Positions 59,701 through 61,378 of a stretch of 64,000 nt of DNA are shown here, one piece after another. The translations under genes were made by a program, and so were the position numbers. Position 1 is the first letter of the stretch; each line of letters opens with the position of its first letter. The notes beneath the pieces are model-generated. The model searched no databases and had not been told where the DNA came from. It saw nothing but the letters and a program-made list of their open reading frames with translations. This DNA is from Pseudoips prasinana (taxonomy: Eukaryota; Arthropoda; Insecta; Lepidoptera; Nolidae), in the NCBI GenBank assembly GCA_951640165.1, contig OX621253.1:31689969-31753968 (forward strand), read 5' to 3'.

Positions 59701-61009
59701 GTGATGCTACATTTATTTGTGGCGGATTGGTGTTAGTATATTAAGTGTGGTGGGCGGTGGTAGGGAGATGCTGCCTTTAATTGTGGCGAACAGGTGTTAA
59801 TATATAAGATTTGGTAGGACGTGGAATGGAGATGCTGCCTTTATTTATGGCGGACCAGTATTAATATACAAATTTGGTGGAAGGTGGAAGGGAGATGTTG
59901 CCTTTATTTGTGGCGGAAATGTGTCAGTATATAAGATGTGGTGGTAGGTGGTAGTAAGATGCCGCCTTTATTGGTGGAGGATCGGGATTAGTATTTGAAA
60001 TGTGGTGGGAGGTGGAAAATGCTACGGTTATTTATGGAGGACCGGTATCGGTATTAGTATATACAATGTGGTAGGAGCCGGAAGGGCGATGCTGCCTTTA
60101 TTTGTGGCGGACCGGTATTGGTATATAAAATGTGGTAGGAGCTGGAAGGGCGATGCTTCCTTTATTTGTGGCGGATCGGTATTGGTATATAAAATGTGGT
60201 GGAAACTGGATGGGCGATGCTGCCTTTATTTGTGGCGGACCAGTGTTAGTATATAAAATGTGGCGGGAGCTGGAAGGGCGATGCTACCTTTATTTGTAGC
60301 GGACCGGTATTAGTATATAAAATTTGGTGGGAGCTGGAAGGGCGATGCTGCCTTTATTTGTAGCTGACCGGTATTAGTATATAAAATGTGGTGGGAGGTG
60401 GAAGGGAGATGCTGCCTTTATTTGTAGCTGACCGGTATTAGTATATAAAATGTGGTGGGAGGTGGAAGGGAGATGCTGCCTTTATTTGTAGCGGACCAGT
60501 GCTAGTATATAAAACGTGGTGGGAGGTGGAAGGGAGATGCTACCTTTATTTGTAGCGGACCGGTACTAGTATATACAATGTGGTGGGAGCCGGAAGGCCG
60601 ATGGTGCTCTATTTGTAGCGGACCGGTATTAGCATATAAAATGTGGTGGGAGGTGGAAGGAAGATGCTACCTTTATTTGTAGCGGAACAGGTTAGGATGT
60701 AAAATAGCATATGTATGGCAAAAACCGATCAATTGCTAATTAAATCACATTCACAAACATAAACGATAGGAAGTGTGATGAATGCGAAATAAATAACAAA
60801 ATAAAAAGCTTTTTAGTGCAATGTATTAGTGTAGTGCCAATTTTTACTAGTGTTAAGTTGTGCAGCATAATTGATTAGCCCAGAACCATGACAACAGTGA
60901 TGACGAGGAGCAGATGGCCTACCTTGGCGATGTTAGGGGAGGAGTGTGAGCGGCTGAGCGCGGCCGTCGGGCTGTCGGGGGGCATCATGTACGAGTCGCT
61001 GTCCTCGTC
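14632..61009 (-). CDS. USP8: Ubiquitin carboxyl-terminal hydrolase 8 (USP8/UBPY), C-terminal exons
   Basis: Nine exons (61009-60923, 58548-58429, 36646-36516, 30957-30858, 29578-29450, 28548-28354, 23554-23379, 16395-16228, 14743-14632) join with matching phases into one frame of 405 residues and a TGA. The order is an acidic linker with RSHSSPNI, a DFQPVWGD segment, then the whole USP catalytic domain: Cys box [21 protein letters not shown] and CPNC zinc pairs, His box [16 protein letters not shown] and the YKYDDH aspartate. Animal USP8 removes ubiquitin from endocytosed receptors and from ESCRT-linked proteins at endosomes; this role is taken from the family. The similarity to animal USP8 ([24 protein letters not shown]) is strong over the whole domain. 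The N-terminal half (MIT and rhodanese domains in the family) lies beyond the right edge. Introns reach 22 kb. Confidence 0.93.
15137..15340 (+). mobile_element. tRNA-headed SINE, family S4
   Basis: The head GCACGTGTGGCGCAGCGGCT and GGTTCGAGTCCCGCACCGG gives tRNA-like A and B boxes, followed by TATTTGTGTGACCCATAAAT. Other copies are at 29949, 37251 and 38511 (plus) and at 58963 and 59333 (minus). It is not a functional tRNA gene, since the cloverleaf does not close. Confidence 0.7.
15340..15481. mobile_element. Palindromic MITE, CAGACGCCAGCACATC family, copy 1
   Basis: The inverted ends read CTGACGCCAGCACACCAAGC and GGATGTGCTGGCGTCTG and are bordered by GTAC on both sides. There is no coding sequence. 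Other copies are at 36803-36943 and 47024-47165. Confidence 0.7.
16228..16395 (-). CDS. USP8: USP8 exon with the catalytic His box
   Basis: It encodes [20 protein letters not shown] and then [20 protein letters not shown], which includes the catalytic histidine. The acceptor is TTGCAG and the donor GTGAGT. It ends after two bases of a Lys codon completed by the next exon. Confidence 0.93.
16455..16868 (-). mobile_element. SINE family S2, interrupted
   Basis: The tail and body lie at 16455-16602, and the tRNA-like head (TGGGAATCGAACTCACGACC read in reverse) at 16752-16868. About 150 bases of unrelated sequence separate them. Confidence 0.6.
17006..17193. mobile_element. hAT-like MITE, copy 2
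   Basis: It has the same CATTGACTTATATGTAT / GGTCAATG ends as 1042-1232. The flanking octamers are CTTCCTAC and CTTCCCAT (6/8). The core hairpin TTGCTCACCGAGTTGCAGCG pairs perfectly with CGCTGCAACTCGGTGAGCAA. Confidence 0.7.
17240..17450 (+). repeat. SINE-like repeat S8
   Basis: Modules GGCTTTTGT, AGAACAAAAGAAAAA and CAAAATTGACATT are shared in order with 39400-39660, which also retains a tRNA-like GGGGTTCGATCCCCAGTACC head. The LINE follows directly downstream. Confidence 0.5.
17451..20665 (+). mobile_element. Jockey-like non-LTR retrotransposon in a USP8 intron
   Basis: The element carries a complete ORF2 (17638-20634). A short upstream stretch in another frame, closing at 17605, may be the end of ORF1. 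The 3' boundary is near 20665, with a repeated ATAGATATAAAATTGTAA unit instead of a long poly(A). It is oriented antisense to USP8. Target duplications could not be assigned, and the 5' end is probably truncated. Confidence 0.8.
17638..20634 (+). CDS. LINE ORF2: endonuclease and reverse transcriptase
   Basis: From the first ATG the frame gives 998 residues without a stop; it is open upstream to at least 17602. The N-terminal part is an apurinic-type endonuclease: [33 protein letters not shown] and [10 protein letters not shown]. The central part is the reverse transcriptase: [61 protein letters not shown] and the active-site FLYADDLAL. The C-terminal domain has [11 protein letters not shown] and a Cys/His cluster ([17 protein letters not shown]). 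All catalytic motifs look present, so the copy is recent. It would nick target DNA and copy its own RNA into it. The clade (jockey superfamily) is judged from motif style only. Confidence 0.88.
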   Translation: MLRKNGPSKGLSTKSLGPSVLILQINVEGMSQSKGEYLARLAHDHNVDVIAIQEHHINDYNNFDSRASIAGFDLVAFTLSPIYGSAVYVKSAVSNVHILNISNDKNLETITVRVSNVTLTSVYKPPNSDFPTPPLRTHNHPAVYLGDFNSRHGAWGYTSNNTSGEALYEWSVEENFHLIFDAKQRGSFRSARWHSDSNPDLCFVTEDIHGNVLPTVRTILGDFPRSQHRPALVKIGLEVPIIKSLPKPRWNFQKANWDSYKHQMESDIRWLKPNASNYGRFCKMVISAANKSIPRGFRKEYIPGWSPDTEEAYQRYVATSDSNSAEELKALLTESRRQKWTNSVESMNFAHSSRKSWALLRKLGGAAPPVRTEVTTHPDQIAERLKIISKSATVDKAFAKDIRHENRALLRSQQPNDILDKPFSENEVHLALKKIKCGKAAGFDDLYPEFLIHLGNKSLRWLTDFYNNIFETAILPNLFMKSKVIAILKPGKASDDPANFRPISLLSVTFKLLERIIYNRLKPTVDQHIPAEQAGFRAGRSCGDQVLALTSHIEAGFQRGQKTLAAFVDLRAAYDTVWIEGLLHKAGKIIPSAKILRLLASILGPRQIKVLLGDRESKFRLLKNGLPQGSVLAPLLFNIYTCDMPATECDKFLYADDLALTTQSKNFGTGEAALTRDLQTLKDYYTKWRLCPNPSKTEVAAFYLSNSLARREIDVEFCGQKLRHNFSPKFSKNLGVKLDRSLTYKSHLEDLGQKLKTRVNLINRLAGTTWGARADVLRISSIALVYSAAEYCAPVWYRSAHTDRVDVQLNRAMRTVSGSLKPTPTQWLPVLSNIAPPPIRRTLAASLEWNKAAAQMLPIRKTLDNLPRMRLQSRRPIWSDPYLQSNKTFDVDTEWKKYWHDQGCISNIDPTKTPTGFKESRKIWVTLNRIRTGVGRCNHNLQKWGFIPSAACDCGAPDQTIAHIVEECPIRHFSGGLEGLLALTTEARDWLLNLDIKL
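20676..20890 (-). repeat. Interspersed repeat S5
   Basis: It shares TGGCGATCGCAGTATGATGG, the GGTAGATATTCCCTC module and the CATCTCATTCCGTGGG end (read in reverse) with other S5 copies. It directly follows the LINE. Confidence 0.5.
21354..22118 (-). mobile_element. Non-autonomous Helitron with an insertion
   Basis: On the minus strand it starts TCTATACATAGCATGTAATA and ends CACAGCTAG. A foreign block at about 21446-21885 splits the body. The Helitron and its left flank were later duplicated as 22198-22600. Confidence 0.65.
22198..22600 (-). repeat. Tandem duplicate of a Helitron plus flank
   Basis: The second Helitron copy (22198-22519) and about 80 bases of flank ending in TTTAATAATTATGTTAAAGA repeat the arrangement ending near 22197, about 400 bases away. 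Because flanking DNA is included, this is a segmental duplication and not a second transposition. Confidence 0.65.
22601..23378. other. Unassigned USP8 intron DNA
   Basis: No exon or clear element end was found between the Helitron duplicate and the next USP8 exon. Confidence 0.4.
23379..23554 (-). CDS. USP8: USP8 exon with zinc-pair CPNC and [12 protein letters not shown]
   Basis: It encodes [20 protein letters not shown], then [20 protein letters not shown] and FKRF. Acceptor CCATAG, donor GTGAGT. It begins in phase 0 and ends two bases into an Arg codon. The CPNC pair is the second half of the zinc site in the fingers of the USP fold. Confidence 0.93.
24972..25172 (+). pseudogene. Helitron helicase fragment, extra copy
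   Basis: It encodes [20 protein letters not shown] and [18 protein letters not shown], the same region as the better copy near 26090-26280 ([20 protein letters not shown]). It is out of order with the fragment at 25338, so it comes from rearrangement or a second source element. Confidence 0.75.
25338..25631 (+). pseudogene. Helitron helicase-region fragment with an inverted repeat
   Basis: [17 protein letters not shown] and [20 protein letters not shown] are typical of the segment preceding the helicase in insect Helitrons. A perfect 29-base inverted repeat (25506-25534 with 25539-25567) replaces part of the coding sequence. Confidence 0.7.
25506..25567. repeat. Perfect inverted repeat, 29-base arms
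   Basis: The arms at 25506-25534 and 25539-25567 are exact reverse complements with a 4-base spacer (AGCA). The right arm is the expected coding sequence; the left arm is an inverted copy of it. Confidence 0.95.
25873..26485 (+). pseudogene. PIF1-like helicase C-terminal part of Helitron
   Basis: Two frames meet near 26038. The first gives [20 protein letters not shown] and [12 protein letters not shown]. The second gives [58 protein letters not shown] and the motif [10 protein letters not shown]. These are helicase motifs near V and VI of Helitron replicases. The frameshift and the missing N-terminal part make it non-functional. Confidence 0.85.
26741..27061. other. Unassigned USP8 intron DNA
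   Basis: S5-like material (GCCGAAAGAAGCCCGCAGCT) lies just before, at about 26606-26740. No gene or element end was recognised in this piece. Confidence 0.35.
27065..27304. mobile_element. TWA-flanked MITE
   Basis: The inverted ends GGCTGAGATCTATAGAGC and GCTCTATAGATCTCAGCC are perfect over 18 bases, and the subterminal AGACTTTG / AAAGTCT stretches also pair. The flanks are TGA and TAA, close to the three-base TWA duplication of PIF/Harbinger elements. Confidence 0.75.
27308..28070 (-). mobile_element. Harbinger-like element with a MADF remnant
   Basis: The terminal repeats GGCTGATTTCAGAGTCACGC and its partner ending GACTGTGAAGTCAGCC are imperfect but clear. Flanks are TAA and TTA. The element begins right where the preceding MITE ends. 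The interior codes for part of a MADF domain on the minus strand, the DNA-binding partner typical of PIF/Harbinger elements. Confidence 0.65.
27658..27852 (-). pseudogene. MADF-domain fragment
   Basis: The frame contains [20 protein letters not shown] and [15 protein letters not shown], matching the start of MADF domains (LI..V..RPCLWD.....YKDR..K...W..IA). The rest of the domain and protein is missing, and the residues upstream in the frame look like junk. Confidence 0.65.
28354..28548 (-). CDS. USP8: USP8 exon with zinc-pair CTVC
   Basis: It encodes [40 protein letters not shown] and [10 protein letters not shown]. It is 65 codons, phase 0 at both ends, with acceptor GTACAG and donor GTGAGT. 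CTVC is the first zinc pair of the USP fingers. Confidence 0.93.
28588..28897 (-). mobile_element. SINE family S3 just upstream of a USP8 exon
   Basis: In the same orientation as USP8, its tail ends about 40 bases before the acceptor of the exon at 28548. The body matches S3 (CCGATGGGACGAATAGCGAC, CACTCTCATTATCC in reverse). Confidence 0.65.
28912..28939. repeat. (TA)n microsatellite
   Basis: An uninterrupted run of about 14 TA units. Confidence 0.9.
28940..29449. other. Unassigned USP8 intron DNA
   Basis: AT-rich; nothing recognised. Confidence 0.4.
29450..29578 (-). CDS. USP8: USP8 exon with QQDSHEF
   Basis: It encodes [33 protein letters not shown] and ends MPPHK. It is 43 codons, phase 0, with acceptor TGACAG and donor GTACAG. 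QQD..EF is the oxyanion-side motif of USP enzymes. Confidence 0.93.
29645..29850 (-). mobile_element. SINE family S3, partial
   Basis: It has the 3' two-thirds of S3 in reverse (GTCCTCCTAACCGATTTTCA ... AGTGCACAAATGTGT ... CCCGATGGGACAAC); the head is missing. Confidence 0.6.
29949..30127 (+). mobile_element. tRNA-headed SINE, family S4
   Basis: It has the S4 head (GCACGTGGGGCAGCGATTAA, GGTCGGGTCCCGTACAGG) and body (TATTTATGTGACCCACAAGT). Confidence 0.6.
30248..30842 (+). mobile_element. SINE family S3 split by a MITE
   Basis: The S3 head and body run from 30248 to 30540. The palindromic MITE occupies 30541-30785. The S3 end (GCCGAAATTCTGCCGGGAGG, ACATTATTATT) resumes to 30842, 15 bases from the splice donor of the 30858 exon. 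Confidence 0.7.
30541..30785. mobile_element. Palindromic MITE, GGCTCTACCGGCTAAGTCGC family, copy 1
   Basis: The left arm (AGCTCTACCGGCTAAGTCGC, AATGGTGTTCAAATAAATAA, AATCAATCGTTAAATCGGCT) is repeated inverted on the right. The loop holds ACGTTGACAATCGATTCCGG. Copies are at 39170, 43345 and 51996. Confidence 0.8.
30858..30957 (-). CDS. USP8: USP8 exon [20 protein letters not shown]
   Basis: It encodes [33 protein letters not shown]. Acceptor GTGCAG, donor GTACGT. It starts with the third base of a split Arg codon and ends in phase 0. Confidence 0.92.
31073..31244. mobile_element. Palindromic MITE with ACCTTATTGTTATTT arms
   Basis: The outer arms (TATATATGAACATTGTTAAC, GCGACTAACCTTATTGTTAT) are exactly inverted on the right. 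An inner hairpin TTGCATTGATCGTGGTC pairs across a short loop. No coding sequence. Confidence 0.8.
31376..31665 (+). repeat. Interspersed repeat, CCAAGTGCGAGTCGG family
   Basis: A short copy of the repeat at 5507-6137, from AACCAGCCAAGTGCGAGTCG to TACGGAACCCTAAAA. Confidence 0.6.
31945..32213 (-). mobile_element. tRNA-headed SINE, family S1
   Basis: A near-complete copy with tRNA-like head (GACGGTCACCGTAGCCTAGT in reverse) and ATT tail. Confidence 0.75.
32415..32595. mobile_element. Harbinger-like MITE with a duplicated internal hairpin
   Basis: The inverted ends are GAGCCGATTTCACCGTTAA and TTAACGGCGAAATCGGCTC, with TTA on each side as target duplication. Inside, a 65-base hairpin module (GCTAAACTCAGCTACAGGAC ... 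CTGAACTGAGTTTAGCGTCA) is present twice in tandem. Confidence 0.8.
32826..33142 (+). repeat. Interspersed repeat, CCAAGTGCGAGTCGG family
   Basis: The third copy of the family of 5507-6137, with an internal deletion; it ends ACGGAACCCTAAAAA. Confidence 0.6.
33219..33346 (-). mobile_element. SINE S1, 3' part
   Basis: The ATT tail and half the body of S1; it breaks off where an S2 SINE begins. Confidence 0.65.
33347..33589 (+). mobile_element. SINE family S2
   Basis: The head has GGTTCGATTCCCACCCAGGA; the body TTGTGTGCATGAACATGTCT and TTTCCATAGTATAAGCTCTG; the tail ATT repeats. Confidence 0.7.
33590..34099. other. Unassigned USP8 intron DNA
   Basis: Nothing recognised apart from AT-rich sequence. 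Confidence 0.35.
34205..34242. repeat. Short inverted repeat
   Basis: TTTGAATGGTTCAATTTT and AAAATTGAACCATTCAAA pair around a GAC-A loop. Confidence 0.85.
34583..35088 (-). mobile_element. Small element copy 2, third shell of the nest
   Basis: In reverse it reads from AACTTGAGAGGTGTCAAGGG (ending at 35088) to GGAACTTTGTTCC, as in the copy at 7991-8273. It contains a CT microsatellite near 34675-34700 and is split by a Helitron at 34818-35038. Confidence 0.7.
34818..35038 (+). mobile_element. Helitron, innermost shell of the nest
   Basis: It starts TATATACATATAATAAAATC (the usual TC has become TA) and ends ACCGCGGGGCACAGCTAG, then T. Removing it rejoins the AATAATAAGAAATAAC sequence of its host. 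Confidence 0.75.
35640..35865 (+). repeat. Interspersed repeat S5
   Basis: Shares CACCCCATCTCATCCCGTGG and GCGATCGCCAACCCGTCTGC with other copies and ends CAGCTGTGGACGTCATTCAG. Confidence 0.5.
35909..36509 (+). mobile_element. SINE S2, split, ending at a USP8 splice donor
   Basis: The head is at 35909-36052 (GGTTCGATTCCCACCCAGAA) and the tail at 36411-36509 (GATCAGATGGCTGTGTGTGA, CAGGATATTGTTA). The tail stops about six bases short of the donor GT (36515-36514) of the exon encoding the USP8 active-site cysteine. About 360 bases of AT-rich DNA lie between the halves. Confidence 0.65.
36516..36646 (-). CDS. USP8: USP8 exon with the catalytic cysteine
   Basis: It encodes [40 protein letters not shown] and HVN plus two bases of Arg. 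NTCYMNS is the Cys box with the nucleophile. Acceptor ACGCAG, donor GTATAG. It begins in phase 0, which fits both the 58429 exon and the candidate first exon at 40695. Confidence 0.94.
36803..36943. mobile_element. Palindromic MITE, CAGACGCCAGCACATC family, copy 2
   Basis: GTAC borders both ends; AGACGCCAGCACATCCAGCT pairs with GCTTGATGTGCTGGCGTCTG. Confidence 0.75.
37251..37430 (+). mobile_element. tRNA-headed SINE, family S4
   Basis: CACGTGTGGCGCAGCGGCTA head and GGGTTTGATTCCCAAGC B-box remnant. Confidence 0.6.
37431..38510. other. Unassigned USP8 intron DNA
   Basis: Mostly AT-rich. A reversed S4-like scrap lies near 37985-38125. No exon is supported. Confidence 0.35.
38511..38660 (+). 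mobile_element. tRNA-headed SINE, family S4
   Basis: GCACGTGTGGCGCAGCGGCT head, GGGTTCGAGTCCCGCACCGG B box, and the TATTTGTGTGACCCATAAAT body. Confidence 0.65.
39170..39367. mobile_element. Palindromic MITE, GGCTCTACCGGCTAAGTCGC family, copy 2
   Basis: It has the same arms as 30541-30785, but with a shorter loop (CCTAACGACTGTAGGTTGAA). Confidence 0.75.
39400..39660 (+). repeat. SINE-like repeat S8
   Basis: It has a tRNA-like GGGGTTCGATCCCCAGTACC head, then the same modules as 17240-17450. Confidence 0.5.
39768..39912 (+). mobile_element. LINE 3' end fragment
   Basis: TTCTGATTATTTAAGTGACA and GTAATTAATCTTAAGTATAT match the end and 3' UTR of the LINE family at 47850-48220. Confidence 0.6.
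39913..40690. other. Unassigned USP8 intron DNA
   Basis: It starts with a Helitron-like AATATTATAAATGCGATAG stretch but no element could be closed. The rest is unassigned. Confidence 0.35.
40695..40760 (-). CDS. Candidate alternative first coding exon of USP8
   Basis: On the minus strand an ATG in the context TAACATGG opens 22 codons, beginning [15 protein letters not shown] and ending IVWLFKR, and stops at a consensus donor (CGC, then GTAAGT) in phase 0. The next USP8 exon downstream (36646-36516) starts in phase 0 with [14 protein letters not shown]. Splicing would give a protein of about 358 residues that is essentially only the catalytic domain. It cannot be a phase-0 internal exon using the upstream TGCAG acceptor, because that frame meets a stop. 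It could instead belong to another nested transcript or be chance. Confidence 0.38.
40761..42079. other. Unassigned USP8 intron DNA
   Basis: Includes a GC-richer patch at 41395-41515 upstream (minus strand) of the candidate first exon, which might be promoter DNA. No element was recognised except a weak S2-like tail near 41800-41880. Confidence 0.3.
42080..42525 (+). mobile_element. SINE family S3, interrupted
   Basis: A diverged head scrap lies near 42090. The body is at 42265-42525 (CCCCGTGCCTCGGAAAGCAC, TCGTCCCATCGGATCATAGA). Confidence 0.55.
42662..42894 (-). mobile_element. tRNA-headed SINE, family S1
   Basis: A near-complete copy in reverse, ending in GATGACCGTC. Confidence 0.75.
42895..43344. 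other. Unassigned USP8 intron DNA
   Basis: Nothing recognised. Confidence 0.35.
43345..43575. mobile_element. Palindromic MITE, GGCTCTACCGGCTAAGTCGC family, copy 3
   Basis: The right terminus (GGCGACTTAGCCGGTAGAGC) is intact; the left terminus is shortened to GGGACACTACCATCG. The arms and loop are as in copy 1. Confidence 0.75.
43640..43694 (-). mobile_element. Helitron 5' end fragment
   Basis: In reverse: TCTATACATATAATAAAATC followed by the AAACTGTACATTGAATATTT start of the common Helitron family, then cut off. Confidence 0.6.
43695..44326. other. Unassigned USP8 intron DNA
   Basis: Nothing recognised; a TTTTTATTCACGCAGACTTT piece is shared with 21450-21500. Confidence 0.3.
44453..45740 (+). 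mobile_element. mariner transposon, apparently intact
   Basis: Its 1288 bases are bounded by TTAGGTCTTTACCTATGAAA and its inverted partner, matching over about 27 bases apart from the outermost position. TA lies on both sides. The single ORF is uninterrupted. Size, TA target and ends are typical of Tc1/mariner. The protein most resembles the cecropia-type mariners to which human HSMAR1 belongs. Confidence 0.93.
44643..45671 (+). CDS. mariner transposase (DD34D)
   Basis: The ORF gives 342 residues from the ATG at 44643; the frame is open a little further upstream without another ATG. The N-terminal part has the paired helix-turn-helix DNA-binding region ([40 protein letters not shown]), followed by WVPHEL. 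The catalytic aspartates are in [17 protein letters not shown] and [12 protein letters not shown], with 34 residues between the second and third. The C-terminus DYFDLYK is complete. The enzyme would bind the inverted ends and cut and paste the element at TA. Nothing in the sequence says it is inactive. It lies antisense in the largest USP8 intron. Confidence 0.94.
   Translation: MDTLKIRVIMEYEYRRGSNAAQAARNINDVYGANTTNQRTTCYWFARFRSGNFDLKNEPRGRPKTLVDNDELKAVVEADDTQSTAELAAAFDVSVKTILVHLRQIGKVKKLDKWVPHELNDRQREVRVETCLALLNRHTNEGILNRIVTCDEKWILFDNRKRSASWLDPGSAPKLCPKRKLTPRKVMVTVWWSSAGVIHHSFLPNGVSITADVYCEELSTMMEKLAHLQPALVNRSSPLLLHDNARPHTAQQTVSKLQELGLEALRHPPYSPDLAPTDYYFFQNLDNFLAGKKFNTREAVQNAFEEFVASRPADFFKKGINKLPLPWQRCIDCMGDYFDLYK
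45781..46269. other. Unassigned USP8 intron DNA
   Basis: Nothing recognised. Confidence 0.35.
46270..46509 (-). mobile_element. tRNA-headed SINE, family S1
   Basis: A near-complete copy in reverse; only the outermost head bases are lost. Confidence 0.75.
46726..46887 (+). mobile_element. SINE S2, headless
   Basis: Body and tail of S2 (CTGTTTGTCCTGAGTCTGGG ... GATCAGATGGCCGTGTGTG); a Helitron begins exactly at its end. Confidence 0.6.
46888..47308 (+). mobile_element. Helitron containing a MITE
   Basis: It starts TCTATATATAATAAAATCGT after A; the 3' end has the hairpin GCGGATAAAACCGCGGGC but a degraded CTAG. A palindromic MITE is inserted at 47024-47165. Confidence 0.7.
47024..47165. mobile_element. 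Palindromic MITE, CAGACGCCAGCACATC family, copy 3
   Basis: Bordered by GTAC on both sides and inserted in the CTGTATGTATGTCCGGG stretch of a Helitron, which fixes the ends of the MITE. Confidence 0.75.
47309..47849. other. Unassigned USP8 intron DNA
   Basis: Nothing recognised. Confidence 0.35.
47850..48220 (+). pseudogene. LINE C-terminus and 3' UTR, plus copy
   Basis: It encodes [20 protein letters not shown] and [14 protein letters not shown] and then carries a 3' UTR ending in GATTTTGACTTTGACTA. It is a 5'-truncated copy of a jockey/CR1-like element. A close copy lies inverted at 48772-49380. Confidence 0.75.
48690..48771. repeat. S5 fragment beside the LINE copy
   Basis: GCCATAACGTCACGTTGGCG and ATCGCAGAATGATG match S5. 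A related S5 piece follows the LINE near 49385-49480, so the LINE may have landed in an S5 copy. Confidence 0.4.
48772..49380 (-). pseudogene. LINE C-terminus and 3' UTR, minus copy
   Basis: Two frames joined near 49195 give [20 protein letters not shown], then [20 protein letters not shown] and [12 protein letters not shown]. The polymerase core is missing and there is a frameshift, so it is inactive. Confidence 0.8.
49930..50451 (+). pseudogene. DDE transposase C-terminal part (ISL2EU/Harbinger type)
   Basis: The frame gives [50 protein letters not shown] and [26 protein letters not shown] and the RWV.E..NGR.K stretch are characteristic of the later catalytic part of this transposase family. 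The frame stops at 50451, before the zinc-finger part. The residues upstream of 49930 in the same frame do not look like transposase, so a deletion removed the first catalytic residue. Confidence 0.75.
50587..50787 (+). pseudogene. SWIM-type zinc finger of the same element
   Basis: [20 protein letters not shown] and [13 protein letters not shown] show the CxC...CxH pattern of SWIM fingers found at the C-terminus of ISL2EU-type transposases. A frame break between 50451 and 50587 separates it from the DDE part. Confidence 0.7.
50841..51995. other. Unassigned USP8 intron DNA with one hairpin
   Basis: A plus-strand frame at 51470-51645 ends at a donor-like GAG/GTAAGT but has no partner exon. A 25-base imperfect hairpin lies at 51757-51822 (CTCAAGGGCTGCTAACTCGA). 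Otherwise nothing was recognised. Confidence 0.35.
51996..52241. mobile_element. Palindromic MITE, GGCTCTACCGGCTAAGTCGC family, copy 4
   Basis: GGGCCTCTACCGCCTAGTCA at left and GGCGACTTAGCCGGTAGAGC at right, with the shared arms and loop. Confidence 0.8.
52242..52612. other. Unassigned USP8 intron DNA
   Basis: Nothing recognised. Confidence 0.35.
52613..52826 (-). mobile_element. SINE family S2
   Basis: Tail and body in reverse (CACACGGCCATCTGATCCCA, GACAAACAGACATGTTCATG) with a worn head. Confidence 0.65.
53056..53418 (+). mobile_element. tRNA-headed SINE, family S3, complete
   Basis: The 363-base unit has tRNA-like A and B boxes (TGGTCTAGCGGTAGCG, GGGTTCAAATCCCGGG) and ends GGTCGGGAGGACATC. 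It is flanked by an exact 11-base target duplication ATTGCAATTAT (53045-53055 and 53419-53429). It is the best reference copy of S3 in the window. Confidence 0.88.
53594..53884 (-). repeat. Interspersed repeat S7, copy 3
   Basis: The reverse of 12190-12492: GCGGGTCACCTGTTGGTAAG ... GGCCTTTAAGAGTCAGCAAA ... GAGCGAATGAACGCTGTGCC. Confidence 0.65.
54174..54811. mobile_element. Harbinger-like non-coding element, TTA target
   Basis: The ends GGGCCTGTTTCACAATG and CATTGTGAAACAGACCC are inverted (one mismatch) and TTA lies on each side. The 638-base interior has no recognisable protein. Confidence 0.8.
54861..54966. mobile_element. Palindromic MITE-like hairpin
   Basis: GAAAGCAAATCGCTTTTG and its partner CAAAAGCGATTTGCTTT form the outer stem; TTAGGTTGTTTTAGTATG with CATACTAAATAAACCTAA forms the inner stem. 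Confidence 0.75.
55062..55365 (+). mobile_element. Non-autonomous Helitron, complete
   Basis: From TCTATACATATAATTAAATC (A before) to ACGCGGGTAAAACCGCGGGG, CACAGCTAG (T after). At 304 bases with both ends and the terminal hairpin, it is the best complete copy in the window. Confidence 0.85.
55400..55640 (-). pseudogene. LINE polymerase C-terminal fragment
   Basis: [20 protein letters not shown] and [15 protein letters not shown] resemble the same region of the LINE at 62588-63917 (LTLPCLYIFEVSKFVKLN). No catalytic core. Confidence 0.6.
55641..56584. other. Unassigned USP8 intron DNA
   Basis: Includes an S2-like tail scrap near 55905-55960; otherwise unassigned. Confidence 0.35.
56585..56845 (+). 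mobile_element. tRNA-headed SINE, family S1, complete plus copy
   Basis: TGTCACCGTAGCCTAGTTGG (A box), GGGTTCGAATCCCGG (B box), the body GATGAGCACGAATATTTG and an ATT-repeat tail. It is not a tRNA gene. Confidence 0.8.
57088..57650 (+). mobile_element. Another tRNA-headed SINE, split by S3
   Basis: The head is at 57098-57182 (TGCCCTAGTGGTTAGTGACC, GGGTTTGATTCCCACCCGG); the body continues after 57564. An S3 copy lies in the gap. Confidence 0.6.
57193..57561 (-). mobile_element. SINE family S3 inside another SINE
   Basis: A full-length reverse copy, flanked by GGCACGATTAT on both sides (11-base target duplication). The tRNA-like head is at the right end (GGGATTTGAACCCAGGACCT, CTAGACCAACGAGGCA). 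Confidence 0.8.
57651..58428. other. Unassigned USP8 intron DNA
   Basis: Nothing recognised. Confidence 0.35.
58429..58548 (-). CDS. USP8: USP8 linker exon
   Basis: It encodes [30 protein letters not shown] and [10 protein letters not shown]. Acceptor TAACCAG, donor GTAAGT; 40 codons, phase 0 at both ends. It precedes the catalytic domain, joining across a 21.8-kb intron to [14 protein letters not shown]. Confidence 0.88.
58737..59468. repeat. Tandem duplication of about 370 bases
   Basis: 58737-59105 and 59107-59468 are nearly identical (AAGCGTCTTAAGTGCGTTAC, CACGGTGCGGTGTCGGAGCA). Each copy holds a reversed S4 SINE (58963-59082, 59333-59451), so the duplication came after the SINE insertion. 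Confidence 0.85.
59690..60690. repeat. 64-base minisatellite in a USP8 intron
   Basis: About 16 units of roughly 64 bases, each like GGAAGGGAGATGCTGCCTTT, ATTTGTGGCGGACCGGTATT, AGTATATAAAATGTGGTGGG. The right half is more uniform than the left. The plus-strand open frame at 60002-60256 is repeat sequence and not a gene. Confidence 0.9.
60923..61009 (-). CDS. USP8: USP8 exon with RSHSSPNI
   Basis: It encodes [20 protein letters not shown] and SHSSPNIAK. Acceptor CTCTTAG, donor GTAGGC; 29 codons, phase 0. RSxSSPxI recalls the RSYSSPDI stretch in vertebrate USP8. In that protein a nearby RSYSSP serine binds 14-3-3 proteins; whether that holds here is inference. Confidence 0.88.
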
Positions 61010-61378
61010 CTAAGAGGAAATGCGGGTTAGTTACACCACAAAATAAATGTTTTTCTGTTTTAATGAAATTTATAAATAGTTTTAATTATCAGTACTATAA
61101 AAGTATTTATACAAAGCTAATATTCAATTTAGACAATAAACCTGCGTTTTAGTTTAACGTTAGTTTCCCAAGTAAGTGTAATAATTATATAATTATTGTC
61201 AATGTTGTCATAAATTTAGTTTCGAGTGTTATCGTGTCTGTTTTGTCCTGTCTGTATTGGGATAGATATATAGGATATTATTATTAGATCGGACCATGTG
61301 TCTTATAGAACTTCATATAATTTTACTACTGAATCGTTCTAATGCTAACAGCGAGTCCAATAGTCCAATAATATTGGT
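61010..61378. other. USP8 intron before the cassette array
   Basis: AT-rich; no element or exon recognised. Confidence 0.4.
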
